Source: Multifurca ochricompacta (Eukaryota > Basidiomycota > Agaricomycetes > Russulales > Russulaceae). From it: a DNA stretch of 64,000 nt. Below are positions 32,718-43,598 of the stretch, one piece after another. The stretch's first letter is position 1. Every line of letters starts with the position of its first letter. The notes below the pieces were generated by a model. That model saw only the letters and a list, made by a program, of their open reading frames with translations. It was not told where the DNA came from and searched no databases. The stretch spans positions 1 through 64,000 of the forward strand of contig WTXG01000016.1 of NCBI GenBank assembly GCA_022496185.1, given 5' to 3'. The position numbers and the translations under genes are program-made.

Positions 32718-33771
32718 GTGTCCCAAAACAGCTCCCCTGTGTCCTACACCTTGGATCAAGCAGCCTCCCCCCCTACAAGCTTACCCCCCCCATGAAATCC
32801 TCAACTTTGCTGCCTTAGTAGAGGCAGCTGCCACAGCATCCCCTGCCCCCCCTTCATCAGTCTTGCCTCCTCTGGAACTCCCAGAACTTCATCCTTTCCC
32901 TGTGCCCTCCCCCACCCTCCAATTGCCCCCTCTTGTTCCTCCAGGCCTCTTAAATGTGTCCAATACCTTTGGCACCCCCCCCCTCGTTATATTCATCTTC
33001 CAACCCCTGCTCCACCCCCTCCCACTGCAGCAAATGCCCTCTCTCCTCACCACCCTGGCCTTGTCCATCAGACACCTCCTCCTTCTCTCATCAATCGCCC
33101 CCTTTGCATTGACCATCCAACCAATCCTCACCAGTTTCTTATATACTACTCGCTTGACAGTCAGCAAGAGTCTTGGGTGCCTGCTCAGTTCTCCAGAGAA
33201 CCTAGCTTCTTTGACCAATTCCCCTGCTTTGTGGATGTGCTCGCTGATCTCCCCCATTATCTCCCTGGTGTGGTCATTCCTCTCCACTTTCCTCACTTTC
33301 ACAATGTTCCTATTCGTCCTCACATTGACAATTTCTTTGTTCCCCTCATTACCCCCCTCCCACTTTGTAAACCTCAATCTTTGTGCCAAAGTAGGTTATT
33401 TGGCCCCCAACCCTCGCACTTTCCAAAGGGGCCTGCTGGTCTATTCCTGGAATGCTTCCCTTGCCCACTTGAATCGCACCCTCTCCCCAGAACTGCAAGA
33501 CGTCTTTAGTGGGGCTAGAGCATTACTCCAAGGCTTTGATCTCCTGGACGGACGATTTATCAGCCTCTTCAGCACCTTAAATTTTACTGATCTAGGTGTT
33601 GTAGTAGAAGACAGATATTTTATGGTTCGAGACACACTTAGAACCCACCCAGAGCTCATCCCCCTCACCCAAGCAGTATGATTACCTACCAACCCTGTCC
33701 CCCTTCTCCCCATTCAGCCTGCAGATGGGTACACCTGCTTTGAAGACATAGATTTCGATAGTAACCTCTAA
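32718..33771 (+). pseudogene. Family A ORF1 (pre-Gag, unknown function), copy A2
   Basis: About 350 codons. The N-terminal 90 residues are very Pro-rich (LPPLELPELHPFPVPSPTLQ), followed by NPHQFLIYY and WVPAQFSREPSFFDQFPCFV, then LCAKVGYLAPNPRTF and LSPELQDVFSGARALLQGFD, ending CFEDIDFDSNL. No known domain recognised. The conserved frame begins with GTG, not ATG, in all copies, and the youngest leader has no ATG before it. One internal frame change occurs near 33340 and a TGA at 33679. Confidence 0.72.
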
Positions 33772-33781
33772 CAAGTATGTT

Positions 33782-34758
33782 GTGCACCAAACTGTAGAGC
33801 CTCTAGTAAATAAACAGAATCCTTGGTCCGGAAAAATAGTGTCCTTCCCTGCAGAAAGAGAAGAATGTCTCCAACATGTCCAAAGACAGTTCAACCACCT
33901 CTTCCAACTCCATAGAGAAGCACAACTCGCCCTCCTCTACCCAGAACCACTTATCAGCACCCTCCATGACGACGGACAAGCAGAAGGTTGGTGTGACATA
34001 GATACCATCTATCTTCCTCTTCGAATTCTCCTTCCCTTTGGACAAGTCCTCTCCCAAACCCAGTATAACCAGTTCCTGTCTGGACCCTGTCAGGCCATTC
34101 CTCGAGACTCCCAGCACCAACTCCTCTATTGGCACCTTGCTCAACTCACCCATTCCACAGGAGACCCCCTTGAAACACTCTTAGTCTGTGTCAACGACGA
34201 ATACCTCTGGAAAGAACACATTCCCCCTCATACCCAGAACTCGAAACACTCTTGCTCAGAGGAGAACGCCTCTACTACCTCTCCACCTTTGTCTAGACCA
34301 TACCAGAATCAACCTCACCTTTGATGAGATCTGCCTTCACTCTGCTCCCTCCCCTTCTGGCTGGCACCTTGTAGAAACAGAAGGAATACAAATTGAATAC
34401 CTGTGGACTGCTGATTACTGGGAGACCACCTTGTGCAACCACTGCCCCTTCCTTGTTAACCCCCCCATCTTCACAGACCCCCCTATCTCCCCACCTACAC
34501 TGAACTTTCCCCAGAACCAGAAGAGCTCGCCTTCCCTACCCTTTCCCTTGCAGCAGTCACCCAAGAAGAAGAACGCCTCACCCAGACCCAGACAGTCTTA
34601 ATTGGTAACACTACCACTTGGTCTGATCTGAGACCCCCACAGAAAACACCTCTGACTTTGAAGAAAGTTCCCCTGTATCCAGACAATGCTGCCTCTGTGA
34701 TATTGACCTCTGTACCTGTAACTTTCATCCAGATACTCCCCCTACCCCCCAGGCATAG
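33782..34758 (+). pseudogene. Family A ORF2 (pre-Gag, unknown function), copy A2
   Basis: About 325 codons: FPAEREE, QRQFNHLFQLHREAQLALLY, EGWCDIDTIYLPLRILLPFG, WHLAQLTHSTGDPLETLLVC, then after a frameshift near 34220 EGIQIEYLWTADYWETT and a Ser/Thr/Glu-rich tail. It opens in the +1 frame of ORF1 directly at the ORF1 stop and has no ATG of its own. Not recognised. Present in the same place in all four family A copies. Confidence 0.72.
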
Positions 34759-34846
34759 TATTGTGGAGGCCTTCAGCCTTTGATACATACTTACCTTGCA
34801 TTACTCAATCTAAGTAGGGAAAAGAAATAAAAGACTCCTTTGCATT
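34759..34846. other. Conserved 86-88-bp non-coding gap between ORF2 and ORF3
   Basis: Conserved in all four A copies although not coding on the sense strand. Contains a purine run (GTAGGGAAAAGAAATAAAAG) that could be an internal polypurine tract. On the opposite strand it reads as pyrimidine tract-TAG, 16 nt, GTAAGT, a splice-signal arrangement. Confidence 0.45.
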
Positions 34847-35578
34847 GTGGATAGTATTACTGACTGGGCTATCAACCTGGCATCCCAAGACAGAAGAAGT
34901 CAGTCCAACTCCCCCCAAGACAGAAGAAGAAATCCTAGAAGACGTAGTAGCAACGACACACCTGCCACACCTGCCCCCCATTGCACCTCCAGAAGACAAA
35001 GGGCACAAACCCACCCCAGCCCTAGTGCACCACCGCCAGAACGACCAATTCCCCCTGTCCCAGAACCCTTCCTTGCTCATCTAAACTACTCCCCCATCCC
35101 ACCAACATCCACCCAGCTTGCCTTGACATCAACACCCTTCCTGAACCTCCCAGTAGTAGAATCTGATCAGTCTTGGTCCCGATCCCCTTCCATTGTTCAT
35201 CAAGTCAACCACATCTATCCTGCCACAGATATCTTTGTCTCTAGGACACTACCCACTCGAAATCCTAGTGAACTACGAGAATTCCACCTTCATTGTTCTG
35301 CTCAGCTTGCAACTCAAAGAGCCAATCACCTTGACGTCTACCATCCCCTGAGTGAAGCTAATTGTATCACCACAGACCCCCTGTACTTTGAAAATCTCCT
35401 TTGGCGACTTCGCATTGTTATCTCTGCCCCAGGAATAGTTGAAGAGTATTACTGGATCCACAGAAACATCTGCAACTATCATCTAGACCATGCTGTCCTT
35501 CACCCAGCCTATCAAGTTTACTACGCCTGGAATGCCCAAGGGTGGACTACATACCGCCTTAGCACCCACTCTGAATGA
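34847..35578 (+). CDS. Family A ORF3 (pre-Gag, unknown function), copy A2
   Basis: Intact frame of about 243 codons. First 100 residues are low-complexity (Ser, Arg, Pro, Gln). The conserved C-terminal part contains FVSRTLPTRNPSELREFHLH, SAQLATQRANHLDVYHPLSE, LYFENLLWRLRIVISAPGIV and EEYYWIHRN, VYYAWNAQGWTTYRL. No known domain. The stop overlaps the Gag start in ATGA (35575-35578), suggesting coupled termination and reinitiation. The start is GTG in copies A2 and A4, or it is joined to ORF2 by a roughly 100-nt intron ending CTAG at about 34856. Confidence 0.6.
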   Translation: MDSITDWAINLASQDRRSQSNSPQDRRRNPRRRSSNDTPATPAPHCTSRRQRAQTHPSPSAPPPERPIPPVPEPFLAHLNYSPIPPTSTQLALTSTPFLNLPVVESDQSWSRSPSIVHQVNHIYPATDIFVSRTLPTRNPSELREFHLHCSAQLATQRANHLDVYHPLSEANCITTDPLYFENLLWRLRIVISAPGIVEEYYWIHRNICNYHLDHAVLHPAYQVYYAWNAQGWTTYRLSTHSE

Positions 35579-37005
35579 CCTCAGAACGACCTCTTACTGC
35601 TGAAGAATTAGCTCAAGTCCCCTTTGGCTTTACCCACCCTATCTTTGACTATGACGACCGTGCTTTTGTTGCTACCTGGAAAGGAGACAACTACTACACT
35701 CAGACTCTTGGACATGACTGGAAACGTCTTCAGGACAGTCGCATCCTTCCTGTAAATGAATATCTCAGTAATTTCCCCAACATCGACCTCATCAGCAACC
35801 TTGACCCCCACACATTCTACGGAACATACAATGGAAAGGAAGTCCATTGGTCTGACACCCATACAGCGTGGGTCTACCTTAATAACCACCGTGTCCAATT
35901 CCCAGTTGCTTCTATCACCTCAGACGAAGAAGAAGTATCCCAGTCCCTTGAAGCTGTAGAGCAATCCCTTCGTGCTATCACCCTCAGAACCCCCCCTACT
36001 CTCCCATCCATATCCCTTGCCTCCACAACTACTGCTATTGCTTCACACCCTCCAAAGACACCAACACCTCTGAATATCATGAGTACTACTGCTGCCTCCA
36101 ATGGAAAGATCCTAGGATCACCCCCAGAATCTTTTGATGGTCAAGCCTCTAAAGCAGAACATTTCTGGTCCCAGCTAGCCAACTACTACTACCTGAATGA
36201 AGGAGCCTTCACTGATGAGAGTCGACGAGTCTCTGTAGCCCTCACCCACTTTAAACTTGATACACCAGCAGGTGAATGGGCCAGAGACCACACCAACACT
36301 GCACTCCAAGCCAACCCCCCTTCCTTCAGGACCTGGGACCACTTCAGAATTGACTTTGAAAAACAGTTCATTCCAGTAGAGAGTCGCCTCCTGTCCACCA
36401 AGGCCATGTATGAAATTCGCCAAGGCACTTGCCCCTTCAATGACTGGTACCAAGAATGGTCCACCCATGCTGCTCACACTACAGTGGACGAAAACACCAA
36501 GATCTATGCCTTCTGAAGCATGATCAACCAAGGTCTAGGACAGAAGCTCCTTGGACTATCCCCCCAGCCCACCACACTCCATGATCTTGTCACTAAGGCC
36601 AGAGAATTTGATGCAGCATGGCAGCTTTATGGCAAAACCACCAAGCCTCGGCCTCTCCATCTGCATGTTGGAGAAGCTACCACTGACAACCCAGAAGCCC
36701 AAGTCAACTTTGTTGCCTCTCCCCAGCCCAGAAACCCTAACACCCCTCCACGCACTACCAAGTTGACCCCAGAAGAAAAGAAGTATCAACAAGAAAATAA
36801 GCTTTGCTTCTATTGTGGGAAGCCTAATCACATTGCCAATCAATGCCGCAGCAAGACCAGGGCCATCCAAGGTCAAGGACCTCCTCGCCCTACCCCAGTA
36901 AGAGCCCTGGCATCAGAAGAAGCACCCCCCCAAGCACCACGACCCCCCCTGACTACCTCTCAGTATCTGCCACCAAGAGCTATGAAGATCCAGTACCATA
37001 CATGA
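35575..37005 (+). pseudogene. Gag of family A, copy A2 (one TGA)
   Basis: N-terminal 170 residues unique to the family (MTSERPLTAEELAQVPFGFT, NVDxHTFYGTYN-like), then the Ty3 capsid: SPPESFDGQASKAEHFWSQL, FRIDFEKQFIPVESRLLSTK, MINQGLGQKLLGLSPQPTTL. Zinc knuckle CFYCGKPNHIANQC (CX2CX4HX4C) near 36806-36847. A single TGA at 36514-36516 replaces CGA that is intact at 62572 in copy A4. Forms the virus-like particle and binds RNA. The pol frame opens at 36986 in +1 and overlaps the last 20 nt. Confidence 0.9.
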
Positions 37006-40000
37006 TGGACGAAGACGGACCTTCGGATTTTTAACATGTCCTACAGCTGCACTGTCTGTGAGGACTTCTTGTAACCCCAGTGTTCCTTGTATGAGCCGCT
37101 CTGCGGTCCTAGATAACCTTGGTTTTGAGCATGTATCCTTGTTAGTGACTAGAAATGCTAGATCACCTTCTATTGTGCTCAAAGCAGAACTCATTGGACG
37201 AAACACTAGGAAGAAAATCAGTGCGCATGCCCTAATAGATAGTGGGGCAGAAGGATTAATAATCCATCAAGACTATGCTAAAGCACATCACCTAACCTTG
37301 AACACCCTTGCCAAGCCTCTCCGAGTCAAAAATGTGGATGGAACTAGTAACACTAACAGAGCCATTTACCACACCACAACCCAAATCCTATGACTACCCC
37401 TCCAAGACCAATACCATGAAGAACTCGCAGAGTTCTATGTTACTAATATAGGGGACCATGACATTATCTTAGGAACTGACTGGCTATGTTGCCACAACCC
37501 AGAAGTAAACTGGAAAGAAGACACTCTGACCTTAAAACATTGCCCCACATCCTGCACCCTTACCATGACCCCCCTGACCTTTGCTTCAACACACCCCTCT
37601 TGCCCTGCTCTGTCTACAATCACAGTACAACCCCTGATGGACCAGACACTCATAGCAGCAGCAGAAACCTTTGCAGCCCTAATCACAGATCACCCCATGA
37701 TTACTCCAGAAGAAGTGCCTCCCAAATTCATTGTCCATATCCATGCCAAGACCACCATGTCCACTCAGATTGCTGCAGATCAAGTAAAGACCCCTACATC
37801 CTTAGAAGACCAACTCCCTCCTGAATACTGTTGACACGGGATGTGTCTGGAGATGCTTCAGGCATCTAAGGTTCGCTTCAGCTGTAGATTAGATTAGATT
37901 AGATTTCGGAGTATCGGACTTTTTATGTTATCTTTATTACATTTCTTTCTCACCTTACTCAGCTGATTAGTGATGGACTTAGTAATGCGCAGTAAGCATG
38001 TGATATCTCTTTGGCCAATGGCCTTTATCCCTCTCTGTTTATTGTCCGGCACTTGTGGACTTATTCCCAGTGCGCACAGACCATTTCCCCTGGCCCCTAT
38101 GGGTATATAAGGGTGTCTGTTTTGTCCTTTACACTTCAGAGTTCTTCTTCCTCTGAAGTATAACTTGTCTTTTAGCCTAACCCGCTACTAACCACAGTCA
38201 GTATAACCAGCAGCATGATTGTTTGACAAATACCTCGCATACTGATCTGTCTTTGAAGAGAAAGCCTCTCAACGTTTGCCACAGCACCAACCATGGGACC
38301 ATGCCATAGAACTCAAAACAGATGCCAAAGTGCGTGACTGCGGCATCTACAAGCTCACCCCTGAAGAACAGAAAGCCCTGGACATTTTCTTAAATGACCA
38401 CCTTGCCAAAGGATATATCAGAGAATCTAAGTCCCCCATTGCTAGCCCCTTCTTCTTTGTGAAAAAGAAGGATGGAAAACTATGTCCTGTCCAAGATTAT
38501 CAAGCCTTGAACGAAATCACAGTAAAGAATGCCTACCCCCTACCCTTGATCCCAGAACTCATTGACAAACTTCACCATGCTCGCTACTTCACCAAGTTTG
38601 ATATCTGCTGGGGATATAACAATATCTGCATCAAAGAAGGAGATGAATGGAAAGCTGCCTTTAAGACCAACTGAGGTCTCTTTGAACCCCTTGTCATGTT
38701 CTTTGGACTCTGTAACTCCCCTGCCACATTCCAAGCCTTCATGAATAGAGCCTTTGAAGATCTCCTTGCCACTGACCATGTTGTCATCTATATGGACGAC
38801 ATCTTAATATTTACAGACACCATGGAACACCACAGAACACTTACTCACCAAGTCCTCCAGCGCCTCCAGCAGTTTGACTTATATCTAAAGCCTGAGAAGT
38901 GTACCTTTGCTCAGACAACCATTGACTATCTTGGCCTAGTCATCACAGCTGGCTGTGTCCAGATGGACCCTGCTAAATTAGAGGGTATTATGAAATGGCC
39001 TCCCCCACACACCCTAAAACAACTCCAAGCCTTCCTTGGATTCTGCAATTTCTACTGACATTTTATCAAAGACTTCTCCCTTATTGCCCGCCCCCTCCAT
39101 GATCTCACCAAGAAAGATACCCCTTTCCTCTGGACTTCTGACCATGACCTTGCCTTTTCCACCCTGAAGAATGCTTTCACCATTGCCCCTGTCCTCGCCC
39201 TCCCTGACCATACTAAAGCCTTCCATGTCATCACTGATGCCAGTGACTTTGCTATTGGTGCTCTCCTTGAACAACCTGATGAACTCAATCGCTACCACCC
39301 CCTTGCTTTCCTATCCAAGTCCATGCTGGATGCGGAATGCAACTATGACATCCATGACAAAGAACTTCTTGCCATTGTTCGTGCTCTGGACACCTGGAGA
39401 CACTACCTTGAGGGTGCAGCCCTTCCCTTTGAGGTGTGGACTGACCACAACAACCTGACTTACTTCCACTCCAAGCAGAAGCTCTCCCACCGCCAGGCAT
39501 GATGGGCCCTTGAACTGTCTCAATACAACTTCACCATTGTTCACAAACCTGGCTCCTTCAACAAATCTGATGCTCTGTCCCAGTGTCCAGACCATAAAGA
39601 GGGGATAGAGCATGACAATGATGAGCGCATACTCCTGGACTCTAAGTTTTTTCACATTCAGGCCATGAAAACCACAGTCACAACAACTCATGACTCCACT
39701 CTACACCACAGAATCAAAGACTGCCAAGACCATGACAATGAAGTCACCCAAGCCCTGACCACCATCTTGCACAATGGCCCATGCTCCCTTGCCAAAGGAC
39801 TGGAGGACTGGAACCTAGAAAATGGCCTAATCCTACATAAAGGCCAAGTCTACATCCCCAAATCTCAAGAACTACAAAGAGACATTGTAAAGTTACATCA
39901 TGATTCCATTGCCACAGGACATCCAGGCAGATGGAAGACCTATGAACTAGTATCACGAGAATTTTGGTGGCCAGGAATGTCCTCCTTTGTCAAAGAATAT

Positions 40001-41158
40001 GTGGACGGATGTGCCACCTGCCAAGAAACCAAAGTTCGACCTTGACTACCCATCCCTTTGCAACCCAATCAAGTTCCAACTCGAGTATGGGGAACAATCA
40101 CCATGGACTTCATCACAGACTTACCCCTGTCTCAGTCATACGACTCCCTATTTGTGGTAGTGGACCGGTTCAGTAAAGCCACTGTCATTGTTCCTTGCAC
40201 CAAAGATATCACTGCTCCAGAAACCTCCAAACTATTCCTTGAACATGTATGGAGACGCACTGGCCTCCCAGACCAAGTCATCTCTGATCGAGGCCCCCAG
40301 TTTGCATCCAAAGTCATGAAGGAAATGTGGAGCAAGCTAGGAGTACAATCATCCTTGAGCACTGCCTATCACCCCCAGACTGATGGAGAGACTGAATGGG
40401 TCAACCAAGAATTAGAACAATACCTCCATGTCTTTTGCAACTTCCAACAAGATGACTGGGCAGAACTGATCCCCTTTATGGAGTTCACCCACAATGCTAG
40501 AACTCACAGTGCTACTAAAAGATCTCCCTTTGAAATCTGGTATGGCTTCCAACCAGAGTTTATTCCCCCACTCCATTCTGCCACCCCCATCCTGTCAGTT
40601 GAAGAAAGACTCTGCACCCTAGAAACTATCCGTAGTGAAGTAGCTGCCACCCTCCAGGTGGCTGCAGAACTCATGAAACAGTTGAGACCAGATGGACCCC
40701 TCCATGCTTTCAAAACAGGAGAGCTGGTTTGGTTGGAAGGGACAAATATACGCACCACTCACCCCAAAGCCAAACTCAGCCCCCGATGCCATGGTCCTTT
40801 TAAAGTCATACACTCTGGCCCTGTTAACTGCAAGCTTGAACTCCCTAAGTCATGGCGCATCCACCCAGTCTTTCACAACTCTCTCCTGTCTCATTACAAA
40901 GAAACCCCAGTCCATGGACCCAACTTCACTTGACCACCACCAGAACTGGTGAATGGGGAAGAAGACTATTACAAGATAGAAACCATCTTACAGTCTGCTC
41001 ACACCCCTAACAGAAAGGGCATCTGTTACCTTGTCAAATGGAAAGGCTACCCTGCCTCAGAAAACTCTTGGGTCCCCTTCACTGAAATGAAGAATGCCAT
41101 GACCCTGCTTTGAGACTTCCATCATCAACACCCCACCCTGCCTAGACCCCCACACCTC
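36986..41158 (+). pseudogene. Pol of family A, copy A2 (protease, RT, RNase H, integrase, chromodomain)
   Basis: One reading frame apart from a solo LTR (37829-38228) and TGA codons (about 37391, 38672, 39056, 39500, 40043, 40931, 41111). Protease: [68 protein letters not shown] with YMDD intact. RNase H: HVITDASDFAIGALLEQ, YDIHDKELLAIVRALDTW. Integrase: HHCC finger (LHHDSIATGHPG to CATCQETK), MDFITDLPLSQSYDSLFVVV, VISDRGPQFASKVMKEMW, TAYHPQTDGETEWVN. C-terminus: chromodomain YLVKWKGYPASENSWVPFTE. The chromodomain would direct insertion into heterochromatin, as known for chromoviruses. Confidence 0.95.
37829..38228 (+). mobile_element. Copia-type solo LTR (400 bp), family H, with 5-bp duplication
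   Basis: TGTTGACACGGG to GATTGTTTGACA, flanked by AATAC (37824-37828 and 38229-38233), absent from the same place in copy A4 (near 63880). TATA box TATATAAGG near 38105 and a small palindrome ACTTCAGAG-CTCTGAAGT downstream. CpG is retained, so it is younger than its host. Insert plus duplication is 405 bp, so the pol frame resumes in phase. Confidence 0.93.
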
Positions 41159-41202
41159 TGACAAACTTGCTGTGGCACAACAAGGCCCTAAAGAGGGGAT
41201 AG

Positions 41203-41777
41203 TGTCATGAACTGACACCCTAGAAGACCTCCTGACCCCCAGAAATCCCCAGGTACTCCCAGAGACCTTGTAGAACCCTCAGAGACGAAGATAACCCTAG
41301 ATTAAGACCAGAGAAGGGCCAGTCCAGACCAGGGCCAGACTCCTGCCAAATTGGAAGACCTGTGGGAAGAGTACTAACAGAACCCCACAATGCCTAAACA
41401 GCAGTCCACAAACTGCGGACTGCGGACTGCAGATTTCTAAGCCCAAAAGTGGGGCTATTCTCATTGGTGGATCAGTAGGGAGTTAAAGTGAAGTTAACCT
41501 CCCCTAAAGTGGTGCACAGACCAAAGTCCCAGTTGTAATTACATATATAAACCCTTTAGGAATAGAATGGACAGCTCCAGACTGTCCACTTGTGATCCAG
41601 TACCTGATTACCTAGGAGATTAGCCCCATCTTGTGGAAGGCTTCTCATCCCTTGCCCTTGAGCTGTTCACTTTGTCTCCCTTGCACTTTCACCCTCACTC
41701 TCATCTTTTGCCCACTTCCAAATCCCTTTCCCTCACATACAACCCACTGTCCAGGCAGTCGACAGTGAGTTGTAACA
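41203..41777 (+). repeat. 3' LTR of copy A2
   Basis: 575 bp, same ends as the 5' LTR. Preceded by polypurine tract AAAGAGGGGATAG. Confidence 0.93.
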
Positions 41778-41779
41778 GG

Positions 41780-42348
41780 TGTCATGAACTGACACCCTAG
41801 AGACCTCCTGACCCCCTAGAAATCTCTGGACACTCCCAGAGACCCTGCAGAACCCTCAGAAACGAAGATAACCCTAGATTAAGACCAGAAAGGGGTCAGT
41901 CTGGACCAGGGCCAGACTCCTGCCAAATTGGAGACCTGTGGGAAGAGTACTAACAAAACCCCACACTGCCCAAACAGTAGCCTACAAACTGTGGACTGCA
42001 GATTCCTAACCCCAAAGAGTGGGGCTATTCTCATTGGTGGATCAATGGGGAGTTAAAGCAAAGTTAACCTCCCCTAAAGTAGTGCACAGACCAAAGTCCT
42101 GGTTGTAGTTATGTATATAAACCCTTTAGGAATAGAATGGACAGCTCCAGACTGTCCACTTGTGATCCAGTACCTGGTTACCTAGGAGATTAGCCCCACC
42201 TTGTGGAAGGCTTCTCATCCCTTGCCTCTGAGCTGTTTGCTTTGTCTCCCTGCACTTTCCTCCTCATTCTCACTCTTTTCCCCCACTTCTAAAATCATCC
42301 CTCTTGCATACAACCCACTGTCCAGGCAGTTGACAGTGAGTTGTAACA
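41780..42348 (+). repeat. Additional family A LTR in tandem, 2 bp after the 3' LTR
   Basis: Begins TGTCATGAACTGACA only two bases (GG) after the 3' LTR of A2 and ends GAGTTGTAACA. It is clearly more diverged (569 bp, many transitions, a shortened double CTGCGGACTG block) than the two A2 LTRs, so it is an older independent LTR. Confidence 0.9.
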
Positions 42349-43309
42349 CAAGGTTCCCTCACCAATCCCATTATTGTTGTTGAAGATGAAGACTAATTCT
42401 TTTGTTGCCCGGTGTCTCCACCCTCAAATGGAGGGTAATGTTATGATTACTATGATGTCACATGTATCTTATCTTTTCTTTTTCCCTCTTCCTTTTACAC
42501 ACACTACAACTAGTGTTCACCATGGGTAACCCGCGGGTAAAAACACATGGACCCGTACCCGTACCCGTATGTACCCGGACCCTTACACCAAGGGTACGGG
42601 TTTGCCATACTACGGGTACGGGTACACCACGGGTCGTATACCTGCGGGTAAGGGTAGATATTTACATTTTAAGTCTGGTAGCCCAGAATAACATTGTACT
42701 ACTTAAGCTATAATCCATTCATCATCTGGCCATTCTTCATTGTTTTTGGTATCAGGTTGAGATGCTGCATACTTTAAATCAGCAGTCTCTACATAACTGG
42801 CCTTCATCCAAGCTCCCAAACATAGAAGAGCCTGAGTTGTATGCAATGGGACCACTGGGTCTGTATACAGTATCTACAATACATGTACTGTATAGTTTTT
42901 CTGTGGCTGGTGTGGTGCAATGCCACATGCATTGCCGCCCTCATTGCCGCCCTTCCAATTTCAGCTTACCTGCTCTGGCGGGTAAGGGTTGGGTGTCTGC
43001 GGGTAGGGGTCACATGAGGGGTATGAAGATGTGACCCCGACCCGTACCTGCATGTACCCTGACCACATACCCAGCGGGTTGCGCCTACCCGTAGCGAACA
43101 CTAACTACAACAGTGACCATTCTCACTCAATGATGTCTGTAACCGACATCATCCCTTGCACTTGTATATAAGCTAGGCATAATACACTTAAAACTCTCCA
43201 GTCTTGAGCTATTGTATTCTACTTAGCTCACAAATCTCAGGATCCTTCTTTCTCTTCTAAATCACCCAAACTACCATTGAAACCTCAAACCTGAGCTTCG
43301 AATGTAACA
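42349..43309 (+). mobile_element. 3' end of a third Ty3 family B copy (B3), LTR split by MITE
   Basis: 42349-42438 is the last part of the internal region with polypurine tract AAATGGAGGGTAA. The LTR runs 42439-43309 (about 270 bp after removing the MITE and its duplication), TGTTATGATT to TTCGAATGTAACA, with TATA near 43165 and AGTCTTGAGCT near 43201. The rest of the element is missing to the left, where the tandem A LTR begins. Confidence 0.85.
42511..43103. mobile_element. hAT-type MITE (593 bp) with 8-bp target duplication
   Basis: Ends TAGTGTTCACC and inverted TAGTGTTCGC, flanked by ACTACAAC at 42503-42510 and 43104-43111. Both subterminal regions carry runs of ACCCGTACCC and GGGTACGGGT. 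CpG is abundant. No transposase. Confidence 0.93.
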
Positions 43310-43598
43310 CTTTGAGTTGCAAGCTGGGCAGAGCAGTGGAGGTGGAATTCTCATAGTTCACTAGGGTTTTGAGTGGGTAATGTCCCAGAGACATAGATGT
43401 CTGTAACAGGATAGATGTGGTTGACCAGGTGAACAATGGAAGGGGATTGAGACCAGGACTGATCAGATTCTACAACTGGAAGGTTTAAGAAGGGTGTTGA
43501 TGTTGAGGCAAGCTGGGTGGATGTTGGTGGGATGGGGGAATAGTTTAGGTGGGCAAGGAAGGGCTCTGGGACAGGGGGAAGTGGTCACTCTGGTGGGG
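43310..43598 (-). mobile_element. Ty3 family A copy A3, segment 1 (minus strand, ORF3 region)
   Basis: Matches 1180-1460 of copy A1 (part of pre-Gag ORF3). Continues at 51694 on the other side of the family C insertion. Confidence 0.85.

Larger units (their letters stand above)
32096..41777 (+). mobile_element. Ty3 family A retrotransposon, copy A2 (9.68 kb, both LTRs)
   Basis: Contains 5' LTR, primer site, ORF1, ORF2, ORF3, Gag, Pol with chromodomain, polypurine tract (AAAGAGGGGATAG) and 3' LTR. LTRs are 574 and 575 bp with few differences. The flanks (ATATC on the left, GGTGT on the right) do not match, so no target duplication is seen. A Copia-type solo LTR sits inside pol. Pol is a single frame broken only by TGA codons and that insert. 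Confidence 0.95.

Noticed and set aside
41771..41785. LTR-GG-LTR as a preserved two-LTR circle junction
   Set aside because: The two joined LTRs are too diverged from each other to come from one cDNA, and the extra bases do not match the expected TT or AG.
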